A stretch of DNA of 64,000 nucleotides from Fasciola hepatica (Eukaryota; Platyhelminthes; Trematoda; Plagiorchiida; Fasciolidae): NCBI GenBank assembly GCA_948099385.1, contig CANUEZ040000024.1, positions 27,997,001 through 28,061,000 of the forward strand. The letters are read 5' to 3'. Of this stretch, positions 9,931-21,718 are shown piece after piece. Made by a program: the position numbers and the translations under genes. The notes under the pieces are model-generated. The model did no database searches. It saw nothing but the letters and a program-made list of their open reading frames with translations, and had not been told where the DNA came from. The first letter of the stretch is position 1, and each line of letters opens with the position of its first letter.

Positions 9931-10664
9931 ACGGTGCGGCAAGGCACTACAGGCCTTAAAAACAGTTCGAGGTTCCCCTCCCATGGCGCACATCGGTCGA
10001 CCCGTGGACTGAAAACAGAAATTATGTTCTCCAACGATTACTACGACTAAAAGAACGCTTCATTCGATACCAGAATCTGTGGGAACGATACGCGGATTTG
10101 GTGAAGTGAAACGAGACCCTCGGTTAAGTTTGAAAGGTGCTTGTTAACACCGACAGCAAAAGGGGTATCTGGTATCTGCTTCACCATCCGGTTATCAACC
10201 CCAGGAAACCCAATAAACTGCGGGTGGTTTTTGACTGTGCGGCCAAGTTCCAGGGCAAATCGTTAAACGATCGCCTACTACGGGGGCCTGACTGGACCAC
10301 ACCACTGATCGATGTTCTGTGCCGCTTCAGAGTGGGTAAAGTGGCTTTGTCTGCCGACATTAGGGAAAAGTTCCATCAGGTGAAGATTCCGGTAGGAGAA
10401 CGAGATGCTTTGCGTTTCCTGTGGTGGAAAGGGAGCGACCGGGACAACGCAGTGGTGATTTATAGGATGACCGTCCACCCCTTCGGAGCCATAAAGTCAC
10501 TATTTTGTGCGAACTACGCCCTCCGAGAATCAGCGAACAAACATGGCGATCTAGTACATCGGACGGTAGTAGAAAGCGTCAGCAGGAACTTCTACGTCGA
10601 CGACTACCTTGGGTCAGTCGATGACGTGGAATCAGATCTAGAGTAGTTCAGGGGTCTGACGAGA
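9931..10664 (+). pseudogene. BEL/Pao reverse transcriptase, element A
   Basis: From about 9966 the frame gives 'FEVPLPWRTSVDPWTENRNY', the approach to the RT, interrupted by stops near 10107-10130. The segment 10137-10646 is open: 'LHHPVINPRKPNKLRVVFDCAAKFQGKSLND', 'GKVALSADIREKFHQVKI' (Asp of motif A), 'LRFLWW', 'MTVHPFGAIKSLFCANYAL' and 'NFYVDDYLGS' with the YVDD catalytic box at 10593-10604. A TAG ends it at 10644-10646, and the same frame resumes directly ('LTRLLEEGGFHLTKWMSN'). The stop is one transition from CAG. The domain copies element RNA into DNA. Confidence 0.92.
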
Positions 10665-11630
10665 TTGCTGGAAGAGGGCGGCTTCCATCTAACTAAATGG
10701 ATGTCGAACGCTTCAGAAGTGCTGAAGGTCATTTCGTGTCACGAAAAGGCCAAAAGGGTAAGAGATTTGGACGGCTCTCCACTTCCTATCGAGCGCACCT
10801 TAGGGATACATTGGGACGCGGAAACGGACGATTTTGTTTTCGAACTAAACGTTACCGAGCTGCCAATAACCCGTCGTGGCATACCATCTGCCGTCTCAAG
10901 TTTCTTCGACCCGCTCGGTTTCGTCTCACCATGGCTGCTACCCGGAAAGATTTTACTGCAGCGGCTGTGCCGTAAGAAAGTTGATTGGGACCAGTCACTG
11001 GACCGAGAAGACCGGCTGGACTAGGAAGAATTTTTGAACACCTTGAAGAAATTAGGGGACATGAGAATCCCACGATGTTTGACTCCTGGCCATACGACAC
11101 GGACTGGAGAACTACATGCCTTTTCCGATGCATCCCAAGTCGGTTATGGAGCTGTGGTGTACGGACGATGGTGCGCAGGAGATGGACAATATACCACGAG
11201 GATCCTGTTCGCCGAAGCCCGCGTTGCTTCACTGAAGTCGGTCTCAATCCCATGCCTTGAACTCAGCGCAGCCGTGTTAGCAGTCAGGGCGGTGCAAGTG
11301 GTGAAGAGATGTTTCGACTTCTACATTTGGTCGGCTAGCTTTTGGACGGACTCAACAATAGTACTTTACTACATTAACAACGTCCAAAGCCGGTTTAGTA
11401 CTTACGTTGTTAACCAACTCACGATTATCCACGATGAATCAGCCATGAACCGGTGGAAGCTTGTCAGGTCTGGCGATAATCCAGTCGATCTGTGCTCCCG
11501 AGGTGCGACCAACTTCATACAACTAGACACGCGGACAAGAGGGCCAAACTTCCTGGAAATGTCTAAACGGGACTGGCCCGTGTTCGAATCAAAAACCCCA
11601 CGGAAGTGGAACTGGACATCAGAGGCGTAG
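10665..11630 (+). pseudogene. BEL/Pao A17 connection and RNase H, element A
   Basis: Same frame as the RT. 'GFHLTKWMSNASEVL', 'ERTLGIHWDAETDDF' and 'TRRGIPSAVSSFFDPLGFVSPWLLPGKILLQRLCR' form the Pao A17-type connection. A TAG at 11022-11024 replaces what is a Trp codon in copy H ('HPEWKEFL'). RNase H follows from 11034: 'HAFSDASQVGYGAVVY' (Asp), 'IPCLELSAAVLAVRA' (Glu), 'FWTDSTIVLYYI' (Asp), 'DNPVDLCSRGATNF'. These are the expected acidic residues. The segment ends at a TAG (11628-11630) and the frame then changes. Confidence 0.92.
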
Positions 11631-12352
11631 TGATAGCGGCCAACGTCGTCGGAGTGGCATCCATTATATCGCGATTGGTCAGATTTTCTTCCTGGATGAA
11701 GACACTTCGTTCGCTAGTTTGGTTAACCAGGTTCAAGAGAAATTTATTAGTCATGAGAGGGCTACGGTCCTCAGGCCGGTTGCGGGTCGGCCCGATAAGT
11801 CCCGATGAGCTGCAAGCTGCAGAATACGATATTTTCAGAATGAGACAACTAGAGGCTTCCGCCCGAGAACCCAAGATGGCGGAAGAAGTGGGGCCGACCA
11901 ATAAAGACATGCCATCTCCAAGAGGCGAGCTGAAGCGTTTAAACCCCAAACTCATCGACAGACTGTTGCGGGTGGATGGTAGGCTGACCAACGCCTACCT
12001 GAACTTCAACACAAAGTACCCTATACTGCTGACTGCGAGACGACCTGTGGTAGAGCTAATGATTCAACACGTCCACGCCGTGGAGGGACATGCCGGGGAA
12101 TGTCACGTGACGAGCGTCATCCGAAAGCGTCTTTGGTTGTTGAGAGGACGAGAGACTGTAAAACGCGTAATCCGACGATGTGTGCAATGCAGGAGACGCA
12201 ATGCCACAGCAGGCAAACAACTCATGGCCCCACTACCAGAATGCAGAGTGACTACGGGCTGGTGGCCGTTCAGTGACACCGGTTGGACTATTTCGGGCCC
12301 TTGTGGATCAAGTGCGGGAAAAGATCAGAAAAGCGATACGGATGTATCATGA
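11606..12352 (+). pseudogene. BEL/Pao integrase N-terminus (H2C2 zinc finger), element A
   Basis: Frame 2. It opens with 'ANVVGVASIISRLVRFSSWMKTLRSLVWLTRFKRNLL', the usual linker, then 'LRVDGRLTNAYLNFNTKYPILL', 'HVHAVEGHAGECHV' and 'CVQCRRRNA', the His-His-Cys-Cys zinc-binding N-terminal domain of integrase. The start of the catalytic core ('PFSDTG') is reached, but about 12285 the frame shifts; the core continues in another frame with 'DYFGPLWIKCGK', which supplies its first Asp. Confidence 0.9.
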
Positions 12353-12396
12353 CGTGCATGAAGTCACGTGCGGTACACCTATAAGTCGCACATTCG

Positions 12397-13182
12397 ATGA
12401 CGACCGATTCGTTTCTACGGGCCTTGCAAAGATTTATCAACCGAAGAGGCGTACCGGCCGATATATACTCAGATAATGGGTCGAACATTGTGAGCGCTCA
12501 CCGGGAATTGCAGCGTTGGCACAAGAACATAAACAGGGATGAACTGCAGGATCGAACCGTGGCCTGCGGCATACGATGGCATTTCAACCCCCTACAGGCC
12601 AGTCATCGAGGCGGCGTACGGAAAAGCATGATCCGGTCCGCCAGACGGATATTGCTGTCAATCATGGAGCAGCAGCCGCCCGACGACGAGACGCTGAACA
12701 CCGTCATGACTGAGGTGGAGCGAATCCTGAACAACCGCCCTCTGGTTCCAGTATTGAACGGCGACCCCACCCACCTGGCGCTCACCCCGAACGACTCATT
12801 GACGTTAAGGTCGAACGAGGGTTTCCAAGGGCCGGTAAACCTTCGTATGAGCTGCCTCCACGGGTGGAAGCAAGCGAACTATCTGGCCAAGGTCTTCTGG
12901 AGGCGATGGCTGCGGGAGTACCTACCAGCTTTGCAGACTCGACAGAAGTGGCTGGCTAAAACAAGACCATTCAAAGTTGGGGACGTGGTTATGATCGCCG
13001 ACGAACGCGCACATTTCAGCGCTTGGTCTTTGGGAGCAGTTACGGAAACCATCAAGAGCACTGACGGAATGATAATAACGGTGAAGGTGAAGACAGCTAA
13101 CGGAGTGCTCATTCGTGACATACGCAGTATTAACCTACTCGACAGCAAAGACGGAGGAGTTGTTAACCCTGAGGCCCAGTAA
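12397..13182 (+). pseudogene. BEL/Pao integrase core and C-terminal domain, Glu-to-Lys mutant
   Basis: The frame is open for 261 residues to a TAA at 13180-13182. 'GVPADIYSDNGSNIVSAHREL' contains the second catalytic Asp. The normally conserved Gly-Gly-Val/Ala-Trp-Glu block reads 'SHRGGVRKSMIRSARR': Trp is Arg (CGG) and the catalytic Glu is Lys (AAA, 12622-12624). Downstream, 'LNNRPLVPV', 'HGWKQANYLAKVFWRRWLREYLPAL' and 'FKVGDVVMIADE...IRDIRSINLLD' are the usual BEL/Pao C-terminal region (DUF5641-type). With the DDE triad broken this integrase should be inactive. Confidence 0.92.
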
Positions 13183-13873
13183 ACCTTTTTCACACCATTA
13201 ATCTAGGTGGATAAAGAAACACCACATATACCACACGGTCTCCGTCAAACACGTTACAGTGCTCGTGGTCTTTCGTTGACATTACAGAAGGTTCTTTCCG
13301 ATATGTGGTGATGAATGCGATTCCATTGTACATCCCGATACATACACGCATGCACGACGCACTCTACGTTCCGTAAACCTATCAAACATGTGACAGTGTT
13401 CGTTGTTTTGCTTTTCGTTGACGTTACCGAATGCCCTTGCATATGTGGAAGTAGCGGAGCTCAGGTCACACACACATGCTACATTTTACTCGTTTTCTTG
13501 CCACGCGGTCTTTTGTTGACATTGCAGAAAGTCCTCCTTTGATGTGTAGTCATACCTCTGATTTCATTGTACACCTCGGCACACACACACACTCACACAC
13601 ACTCAAGCACGTACATCCAGGACCGGACGGCCCCTTACGAGGACAACGTCTATGTGCCCCTTCACGCCCTCCATCGGTCATTTGGTCTTGTGGAAGATGT
13701 AGACTAGCCTCATGTCTATGTAGCCAATGGATTAGGTGCGACCAGTAGTAGAACGTTGACGACGGGCATAAGACGCGTGCACTGACAGCAGGGCCTAGGC
13801 AGGTAGGAAGAATCAGTACCTTTATACCGAACCCTTGACTCTGCTAAAGATCCAGGAGGATTTTGGTGGGCGG
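13183..13873 (+). repeat. 3' noncoding part of element A with degenerate tandem repeats
   Basis: About 690 bp between the end of integrase and the 3' LTR. Three degenerate units of about 110-125 bp start near 13264, 13391 and 13501, each with a core like TTTCGTTGACATTACAGAA followed by a TATGTGG/GATGTG block; the first and third also share ATTCCATTGTACA/TTTCATTGTACA. A CA-rich run ends the third unit (13580-13605). Just before the LTR, AGGAGGATTTTGGTGGGCGG is a weak polypurine-tract candidate. Confidence 0.65.
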
Positions 13874-14228
13874 TGTAACAGCCGGTTGTGGAAAATCCCC
13901 CTTTTCCCCTCGCGATTCAGTGTTTTTCCCAACATCATTCATTTGCCTACACTATTGACTTGTCTTTACGAACTAGTTGTTTTTCTGGACCAACTGTTGT
14001 TTGTTCGCGCCCAGAGCGCTACTTTGGCACATCCTTGTTCAGGACCTGCGTGACGCACGTGCTGTCTGCTCACACGCTGCTATTCGTGATCGTATTATTG
14101 AGGTTTTTATTTTGTTTATGTCATTGTTCATTGTAATAATCTAGTATCGTAGAATATAACGGATAATCGTCTTTTGATTTCGGGATCCGTTGCGAATTGG
14201 GCTACGCATTGCTCAAACGTTCGTTACA
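13874..14228 (+). repeat. 3' LTR of BEL/Pao element A
   Basis: 355 bp, TGTAACAGCCGG to TTCGTTACA, the counterpart of 7587-7941. Its ends TGTAAC/GTTACA are perfectly inverted, whereas the 5' copy has one change (GGTACA). Confidence 0.95.
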
Positions 14229-17200
14229 ACACTCCCTTAGCCTCTACGATCGCGTTCGCCTAGGAAGTTAAAAGGAAAAGGCCGCGGAGTGCCAATCGCG
14301 TGAATTCTTAATGGGCTTATGTACGGAAAACGCACGCCGGCTTGCGCCGAGGAGCTGTCAGCGAAGCAGCGCTAGCGGTTGCCGGGTGTGCAAAACCTAC
14401 AGTCAAACAAGTGAATGGGGGTTTGTGATCGGCCTATCCCTATGGCAGCTCAGGATATGTCAGCAAGAGCTGGAAACATGTCTCTTTTTAAAGAGCCCGG
14501 GGCAGGGTAACGGATCTTGATGAACTAGCCGCCAGTTGAAGAAAACACACCATTCCGTGCCTTCCAGGCTTGGCGGTGATGGTGATCAATGACCAACAGA
14601 ATAAGCAGTTCCACGTCATTCGGTGACACGAAAAATGAAGAGGCTTGTCATTGTTAGAAAGACTTACTCCCGCCTGAGGAGTTGATATACTGTGGGTTAC
14701 CCCGCTGCGTGATAGAACAAACATTATGGTTCACCCCGTGTTTTCGTTGATCGACTGCGGTTGCTTATAGGTTCAGTGCGTGTCGATCCAGCTGACTTGT
14801 GGATCACCTATTTTGAGACACACTCCATGTGAGCGGTCTCCAGAAATGAATATTACAGTAACTCAATGAATACCAGAAATTCGTCCCCTTCTAAACATAA
14901 AAATCAACGAAGATGTAATAACCATCTGACTTGTGGTACGGAGCAATCACTTTTAAGCCGTTGCCTTCTTTAGGTTACAGTTCATAAGAACATTGTGGTT
15001 GGCCACAGTAAATCCGTTTGTCGAAGTGCTGGGCTTCGTTTAACTGACAGTTCAAATGCTCATTCTCGTTCGTCTCTCGATTTCCAGTTTCCATCTTAAG
15101 TCGTTAGGAGTTTGCATTCACCTTACCACGCCACCCACACTAATAATACTTATTATAATATAATTTATTTTGAAGACGCCCAAAGCATGCCAGATGCATG
15201 ATCAAATTTTTACCAGCTACAAAATGGACAGACAAAATTCGTAAACAACTGGGAAATATGCATGACTGTCGTAGGGTAGGTAAACTGAGGAGGGTGATGA
15301 GAGGGAGGTAAATGTACGCAAACAAAATGATAATTTAGGTCATTTGAGGGGACCTAAAGATGAATTCATTTATGTGCCCGGTGAATTTAACGGTCGAGGT
15401 TGAATGGAGGAACTGGCCAAGACGACTGGAGAGTACTGAGACCTGCGAGTCTAATATGAGGGAGAATAAAACAGGCGTGAAAAATACGGTAACCAGAAAC
15501 GATGAAGAAAAATGAGAAAACTAAAGAACAGAAGAAGAAAAAACCGAGTTGCATGGCATGAGGTTGGATAGACATGAAGTATGCTACATTCCAATAAAAG
15601 GACAGTGCCAATTTGAAAGCAAGCAGCGAGCAACGTAGGAAGTAAAGAACGGGTCAGATGGCAACATTTGTGCGGAAGGATCGAGATGCAGTTCATGTGA
15701 GACACATATATAAACAAAACGGATGCATATCATGAGCAGCATTAGGAAAGTGGCAAGAGAACTGGCCTGCAAAGAACTGGAGGGCGAAGAAGAAATATAT
15801 GAACATATATACATATGTATATATAAGTACGCACATACATGCAAGAAGAGGGAGGGCACAGATGAATTAAGTGAAGGAACACCGAGGCAGCTGTGCCTGG
15901 AAGAGGCGGGTAGGGTTACGTCAAATAGTACAGAATTGACCTGGATTAATCCTGATGAAGTTGTTTAGGACAGGTGAGCATGGAGGATCAACAAAGAAAT
16001 AGAGAAGCAAATTTGGAAGCACATAAGTGCTTTCCGTGAGCAGAAGTTGGCAGACAAAAGAATGTGAAGGGAACGGTCGAAGAAAACGTAATAGTGAATC
16101 TAACAATCTGTTTATTGAAGATGTGACACGTGGTGAAGGTCGCAAATGAACGAATCATCATTAAGTGGTCGTACATTATGCAGCAAAAGGGTGGCTGAAG
16201 AAAGTTGACCAAATAAAAATGCAGAGGTTGAAGTAGCGTAACATTTCAGAGCAGGAAGGTAACTTGAAGATAAGAAGACCTTTGGTCTGAAGATAGGGCG
16301 GTTGTAACAGCGAATAACGCAGAAGAGAAATAAGTAAGTAGAGGATCAAGACGATCAGGTAATGGCAGATTATATGGTTTGACACTCAACTTGAAAATAG
16401 TGACATAACGATGACTCTACATTGAGTGGAACACGGAAAATTGCGCAGCCTGAAAGGCTCACCGAAGATGCCTGTGACGAGCAACATACAGAACAAATGA
16501 GAGTAACGACTCAAGAATAACAGATAGAAGATGACCAATATGATTGTTTTACAGCAGATGAAACAGAGCGACGACCGAGAAAAAAGAAGTACGCAGACAG
16601 ACTATTCTGTGGCAGGAAAAAAGGCGCGAGCAACATGTGCGCTTTGGAGTTGCAGGAGTAGAACTGGAGAGCTATGTGCCTGCCGGCAATTGCACAAATG
16701 GATTGACTCAGAAGCTGCTAGTCGGGTAACTGACTAAGAAGAAGATCCACAAAAGAATTCCGGAGTCAAGCAAGGGAATTTGGATGGTGGTGAGATGTTG
16801 AACGTGGCTGTAAAAGATGCGAATGTTTCGGCGGCGAGTTCTTATATGGTGATTGGTCATGGTTACGGGTGGGGCTGGTGCGTAGTGATGGGAGGTATGA
16901 GATGGGAGAACACAAAACTATAGCTGGTGAGGTATGCGATAGGTGATCCCTATGGTTATGGGCAGGCACTAAGAGAATAGAGATCGGGAGCCGGAAAAGG
17001 CGGTATGGGAGGAAACCGAAGTATTGCAGGCTTGGGCATAGTAAAATGGATAGGGCGAGGATAACAACATGCAATGAAGGAAGTCATGGTGAGAAACGAT
17101 AGAAACAAGAATAAAATGGGTACTTGCGCATACAGAGATAGAACGACATGAAAGGGAAGTTATAGGAGTGCTGACAAGACAGATATTTGGGCGAACCTTG

Positions 17201-17969
17201 GAGGATAAATAATGGTAAGAGCATGTGATCTGCAACCGACAGGAATGTAGGCGGTAGGGCAAAAGAGGTAAGGGTGTGCAATCCGAAACCTGTGCAAGTG
17301 GGTGGGGCTAACATTGCGATGGACACCCAACCTGAAAAACACTTCATGAAGCAGAAGTACGTAGTGTGATCCACCAGCCAATTTGCGCTAGCAAGTCGTT
17401 GCAAACAGCTTGCACGCTCGATGTGCCCAGGACAAAGTGAGGAATCTGACCGCGCCCCGCACGGTCAGGATTAGCGAAAAAGATCATTTATGACTACATA
17501 GAGCAGTGCAGTTACGATAAGTGCATATAATCCAGGATCATTTAATCAGCTTGTGAGAACTTGGGCAACTGTGCCAACGAAAACAGCTATCAACAGACGG
17601 GGACATACCATTATTATCCAGGTGCACAAGCCAGAGAGAAAATCAGTTTAGTGCTCGAGGTGCTTTACCGGCAATGGGGAGCAATAGGGAGGGAAACTAG
17701 ATAAGGAAGTGCAGTCTGGGTACGGCCCAGCTGAGGATCAACGGTTAACGGAAAGAGAGATAAAAGTTAAGCACGTGTATATCTATGTAGCAGGTCACTA
17801 CGAAAAAGGGAGGCCACAGGAAATGAATCTAAGAAAAGATACGGTCAGGCAAAAGCTACGAGATTCGGTTACGAGGTTGAGATTCGACCCAGAGTAATTA
17901 TTCAATAGAAGAGAAAAATAAATTCTGCACGGAATTGTAGAAGAAACTAAGCTGGGAAATAGGGTAAGG
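14229..17969. other. Purine-rich spacer, no gene recognised
   Basis: After the 3' LTR there are about 600 bp of mixed sequence and then, from about 15.2 kb, several kb in which the + strand is dominated by A and G. Open frames on the minus strand (for example 16766-17074, 17084-17404) are Ser/Leu/Pro/His-rich as expected from low-complexity pyrimidine strands and I do not regard them as genes. A short TA/CATA microsatellite lies at about 15795-15843. Confidence 0.6.
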
Positions 17970-18245
17970 GCAGAATGGGTCACGTCAAAACTGGATGTTG
18001 AGTTCATTTATTGGGCCACGCCAAGTGAGTGGAATGAGACTGGAATTTTCAGTCTAAAAACACTAACAGGGTGATGGAAGTATGTATGACGGGGCCTGAG
18101 GTAAAAATAGGCAAAGCAGGCAAAAGGATATGAAGGAGCGTCGAGCTGTACCCACTTCTGTGTTATACAATGGGAGACAGAAAGGATGGAGAAACGTTGA
18201 AGGAGCGAGGTATGCATGCATTGGCAATCAGACGAGGATTCGTAC
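17970..18245 (+). repeat. Diverged direct copy of the arm's inner end
   Basis: Shares with 18776-19046 the blocks ACTGGATGTTGAGTT, GTGATGGAAGTATGT, AAAAGGATATGAAGGAGCGT and GAGACAGAAAGGATGG in the same order and spacing. By eye the two are roughly 80% alike. Just upstream, 17865-17965 is similarly related to 18390-18500, so a unit of several hundred bases was duplicated in tandem and then diverged. The inverted version is at about 6270-6540. Confidence 0.75.
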
Positions 18246-18499
18246 AGAAAACCAGAATGAAGATAAAAGGTACTGTAGAAAATGGCGAGATAGACTAATC
18301 TCAATGGTGGCCGGTTAGTGAAAGGACTAAGGAAAATCTGGGGCTATGGTGGAAAAAGAAAACGGCGAATTTTGGTTAACTGAGAAAAATGGGATTCAGT
18401 AACGAGTTTAGGATTCAACCTAGAGCTTTCAATCAGGATAGAAATTAATTTTCCATGGACTTATGGAAAAAACTAAGCTGGGGAGTAGAGCGGGCGTGG

Positions 18500-18745
18500 G
18501 GTGCTACGGATACGACATGCAAATACATAGATTAACAACTTTGTTTATTTGAACAATTACCGAACTTGTTTGCGCCACTTACTGCTCTTGTGTACACCGT
18601 CTGCACTCCTTTGTGTTCCCCCAACGTGCAACTTGTCCCACCCCAGCAACTTGAGTTCCGCTCCTTTGTGCCCTCCTTAGTTTATTCGTTAGCTCGTTAC
18701 GAATCGGGAACCAAGGGCAATAGACTCAATACGTGAGCAGGTGCT
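18500..18745. other. Short unpurinated segment next to the right arm
   Basis: About 245 bp of mixed or pyrimidine-leaning sequence interrupting the purine-rich repeat units; absent from the related unit at 17965-17970. It may be an insertion. Nothing recognisable. Confidence 0.4.
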
Positions 18746-21305
18746 GACTTTACTTTGGAGAGTCCTAAAGGGACAAAATGGCTCACATCATGACTGGATG
18801 TTGAGTTGAGTTATTGAGCCGCGTCGGGTGATAGGAATGAGAGTGGATTTTTCAGTCAAAATCACTGACAAAGTGATGGAAGTATGTGTGATGGGACCTG
18901 ATGTGGAAAAAGGCAACGTAGGTAAAAGGATATGAAGGAGCGTCGAGCTAATGCCCACTCCTGTGTTATACGGTTGGAGACAGAAAGGATGGCGAAACGT
19001 TGAAGGAGCTAGACTTACATGTGTGGGCACCTGATAAGGATTCGATGCTACGTATGGTAATTGTATCAAGTAGGTTTGTGTTTCTCTCCATGCTTTCGCT
19101 AAATATAACTGGAGATTTATATAAAAGTGTATATATATATATGTTTAAATATGTACATATATCTATATATATACATGTATGTATATGCAAATATCTATAG
19201 CTCACCAATATTAGGTACTGCAGCATTCATCATAGAGTCGTTTAAGCCGTCTTCAGCGCTGCAGCCGTGAAGCTACTAAATAGAAGCAGTGAATAGCTTA
19301 GAAGATTAGGCTCAGTGTTAGTATGTGATCAGTGTTAAGGTGTCCCTCAAAGTGTTGAGGCATTTGGAACGGCCTAGCTCAAAGTAAAATTCACAGGATT
19401 CTAAAAGTCGGTGTAGAAAAACAATTAGTGAACTCAGTCATGTTTTAAATGTTACTCTGAGGCAAACCAAATGCATTAAGTCCAGAGGGAAGGAGTGAAT
19501 CATATCAATGTGTTAGGAGAGAAAAAACTAACATCAACATGGTGACGACTACACTTTTCGGCATGAATGCTTCCATTTTTCCCTGCGCTTTCCTTAGTAA
19601 CTGGGAACGTCATCATTCCTTCGACATGCACACAGCGATGAACGCATCTATCACAGCCATGATAACCAGAAGGGCTTTTTGTTTGAAGAACAAACGTCCT
19701 CGCTGGAGAGTCACATATAACAGCAGTCAGGTGACATTTTATGCGGGCTGCCAGGGTAAGAATATCTTCCAGTCCCATCAGAGTATTCTAAACCTAATGA
19801 TCGTGGCTTTTTCCCGACGCCGCAGAAGCCTTCTGCTATTACTCTCTGGGATGTGGGACGAGCTATCCGTGCCAGAATAGGCCACAATTGTACGTTTGAT
19901 GATCTGTACAGCTACACTCCGCCGACTTCCAGCTGCAGCTCTACACTATCTGAAACATGGGCACCTCCGCTGATACACCGACTCAAACCGCCCCTGAGAT
20001 CTACGTGTATTTACACACCATCCCCCAGCTGTACCTTCTTACACAGTTTTCGTATGTGAGTGATAGCTCCCGGGTCATGGCGAACACCCGGTTAGTACTG
20101 GAGCAGAACCGATAAAACTTCATGCCTCTGCTTATTACTAAAACTAGAAGTCGCAAACATGTGTGGTAGTGATTCCAGCACTGAATACCTTTTGATGTGG
20201 ACAAGTGGGCCTCCCTCCAGATGCACTACTCCCCTTGCTTGAATGCGACCTTAAATTAGACAGAAAGACCAACCTTCTGTTAAGATGGGAATGGATGTGA
20301 TGGCGACCAGTGTCATGTCTGCATGAAATTCTCTAACTTCTGCTTAAGGTGGCTCCTGCACCAGTTCCATTGATAGACTATTTTTGAAAAATGTACCAAA
20401 TGAACATGAATTTGAAACACAAAGCTGAGTACTTTATGACCCTAACGCACCACGGTTAATTAATGGGTTGCACGACTATCGATGCTTCCATAAATTGGGC
20501 TTTCCACAAAAGGGAAGTCGACTTTTCCCGGTCTCGATACCTCTATCACTTATTCTCTTCGAGCACTGTGATGTTATCTGTTCTAGACGGCTGAAATGAT
20601 ATAAAGCAACACGACGTCGAAACAATGGAAATTGCACACGCGGCAGTAACCGTAATGGTTAACACATTTTTATACTTGTCTATATTTGTGTGTACCATAA
20701 AGCGTTTCACCATTATAAACGTCTTTGTTAAAAGCAAGAACATTATATATCAAGGGCTTGAAGGCTTTAGGATTTCGCTACTTGGTGTATTCCGAGACGT
20801 TCCTACTTAGGGTATTCACTCAACATTGCGTTTTGTCTTTCGTGGCGAGCTAAATTTGAAAAAATGAACTGATTCACCAATTTATATTGGAATCTCATGG
20901 TAACCACGACATGTTATGCAGTATGCATTTTAATGTGTCTGTTAATATGTTGTATGGCTTGTCACAAGTTGATGACCTAAGAGACTTTTGTATGGTGATA
21001 AAGTTTATGTCGAAATGGCATAAGGTTACAAGTGTCAACTTTCAGTGCGCAGTTTTATAATGTTCGTAGCTGTAGATTTATAGCTATCAGGCAGTAGCGT
21101 CGTTGTACAATGTTTATGGCGTAATCTGTTGAGTTCTGTCTATGAATGTTGTAAAGGAGTTCAGAGAACCCCGTTCCACGCATTACCATCCATGTTTCAA
21201 ACAACATTTTTCATTCGTATGAACCATCCTTGCCGGAATTTCGATTGCTCGTTTCATTGCTCTAAATCTTTGCCAAAAACCGGACTCCCACCGCTCCCTC
21301 GAGCG
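18746..21305. other. Right-arm flank, no gene recognised
   Basis: Mirror of 4012-6569. Contains the TA-rich microsatellite at about 19125-19198 and only short unassignable frames. Confidence 0.7.
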
Positions 21306-21575
21306 TGAGTTGCTCAGCTTGAAATTCGTTGTGACAATATTCGGTAGTCTCACCTTTCTTATCTAACCTTTTGCTGTAGTTCAGCTGCAGTTGTTGATTT
21401 GTTGCTCAATTTGGAGCATGAGAGCCCGGAAGGAGCACTATTGAGGTTTGGTTATTGTAAAATTATTCAATTTTCTGTATAAAGTACCGTAGCTATTTGT
21501 AATCGGCTTCGTTTTGAATTTCGCCGAAACTGGTTGCTACGCATCACTCGAACGTTCCGGCGGCAAGACTTCACA
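21306..21575 (+). repeat. 5' LTR of B-right
   Basis: Starts TGAGTTGCTCAG; ends CTTCACA; followed by GTACTCAATACCCA and TGGCAATCGC. Matches 23385-23662 almost exactly over its first about 235 bp and poorly at the 3' end. Confidence 0.82.
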
Positions 21576-21718
21576 GTACTCAATACCCATGGCAATCGCT
21601 GAGACATGAAACTGCGCAGCGATTTGGCCAACCGTCGGAATCTGTGAAAAGTATCCTGAATGTGAACCAAACCTTTCTGCCCGCAGTTGTTGGTTAACTC
21701 TGCTGCTCAGGCTCCAGT

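Larger units (their letters stand above)
7587..14228 (+). mobile_element. Near full-length BEL/Pao LTR retrotransposon (A)
   Basis: A 6,642-bp element with two 355-bp LTRs that begin TGTAAC and end GGTACA/GTTACA. The flanks are GCACT before and ACACT after, a 5-bp target duplication with one mismatch. Internal order is leader and primer site, gag, zinc knuckles, protease, RT, A17 connection with RNase H, H2C2 zinc finger, integrase core and C-terminal domain, then about 690 bp of noncoding DNA before the 3' LTR: the BEL/Pao plan. By eye the LTRs differ at about 7 of 355 positions. The polyprotein is broken by at least four frame changes and several stops, so the copy is not autonomous. Confidence 0.95.

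Noticed and set aside
13234..13610. CRISPR-like or direct-repeat array
   Set aside because: Only three degenerate units without constant spacers, inside the 3' noncoding part of an LTR element in a eukaryotic genome.
16766..17404. Overlapping minus-strand frames of 70-106 codons
   Set aside because: Compositional by-product of the purine-rich + strand; they overlap in different frames with equal openness, which is not the pattern of coding sequence.
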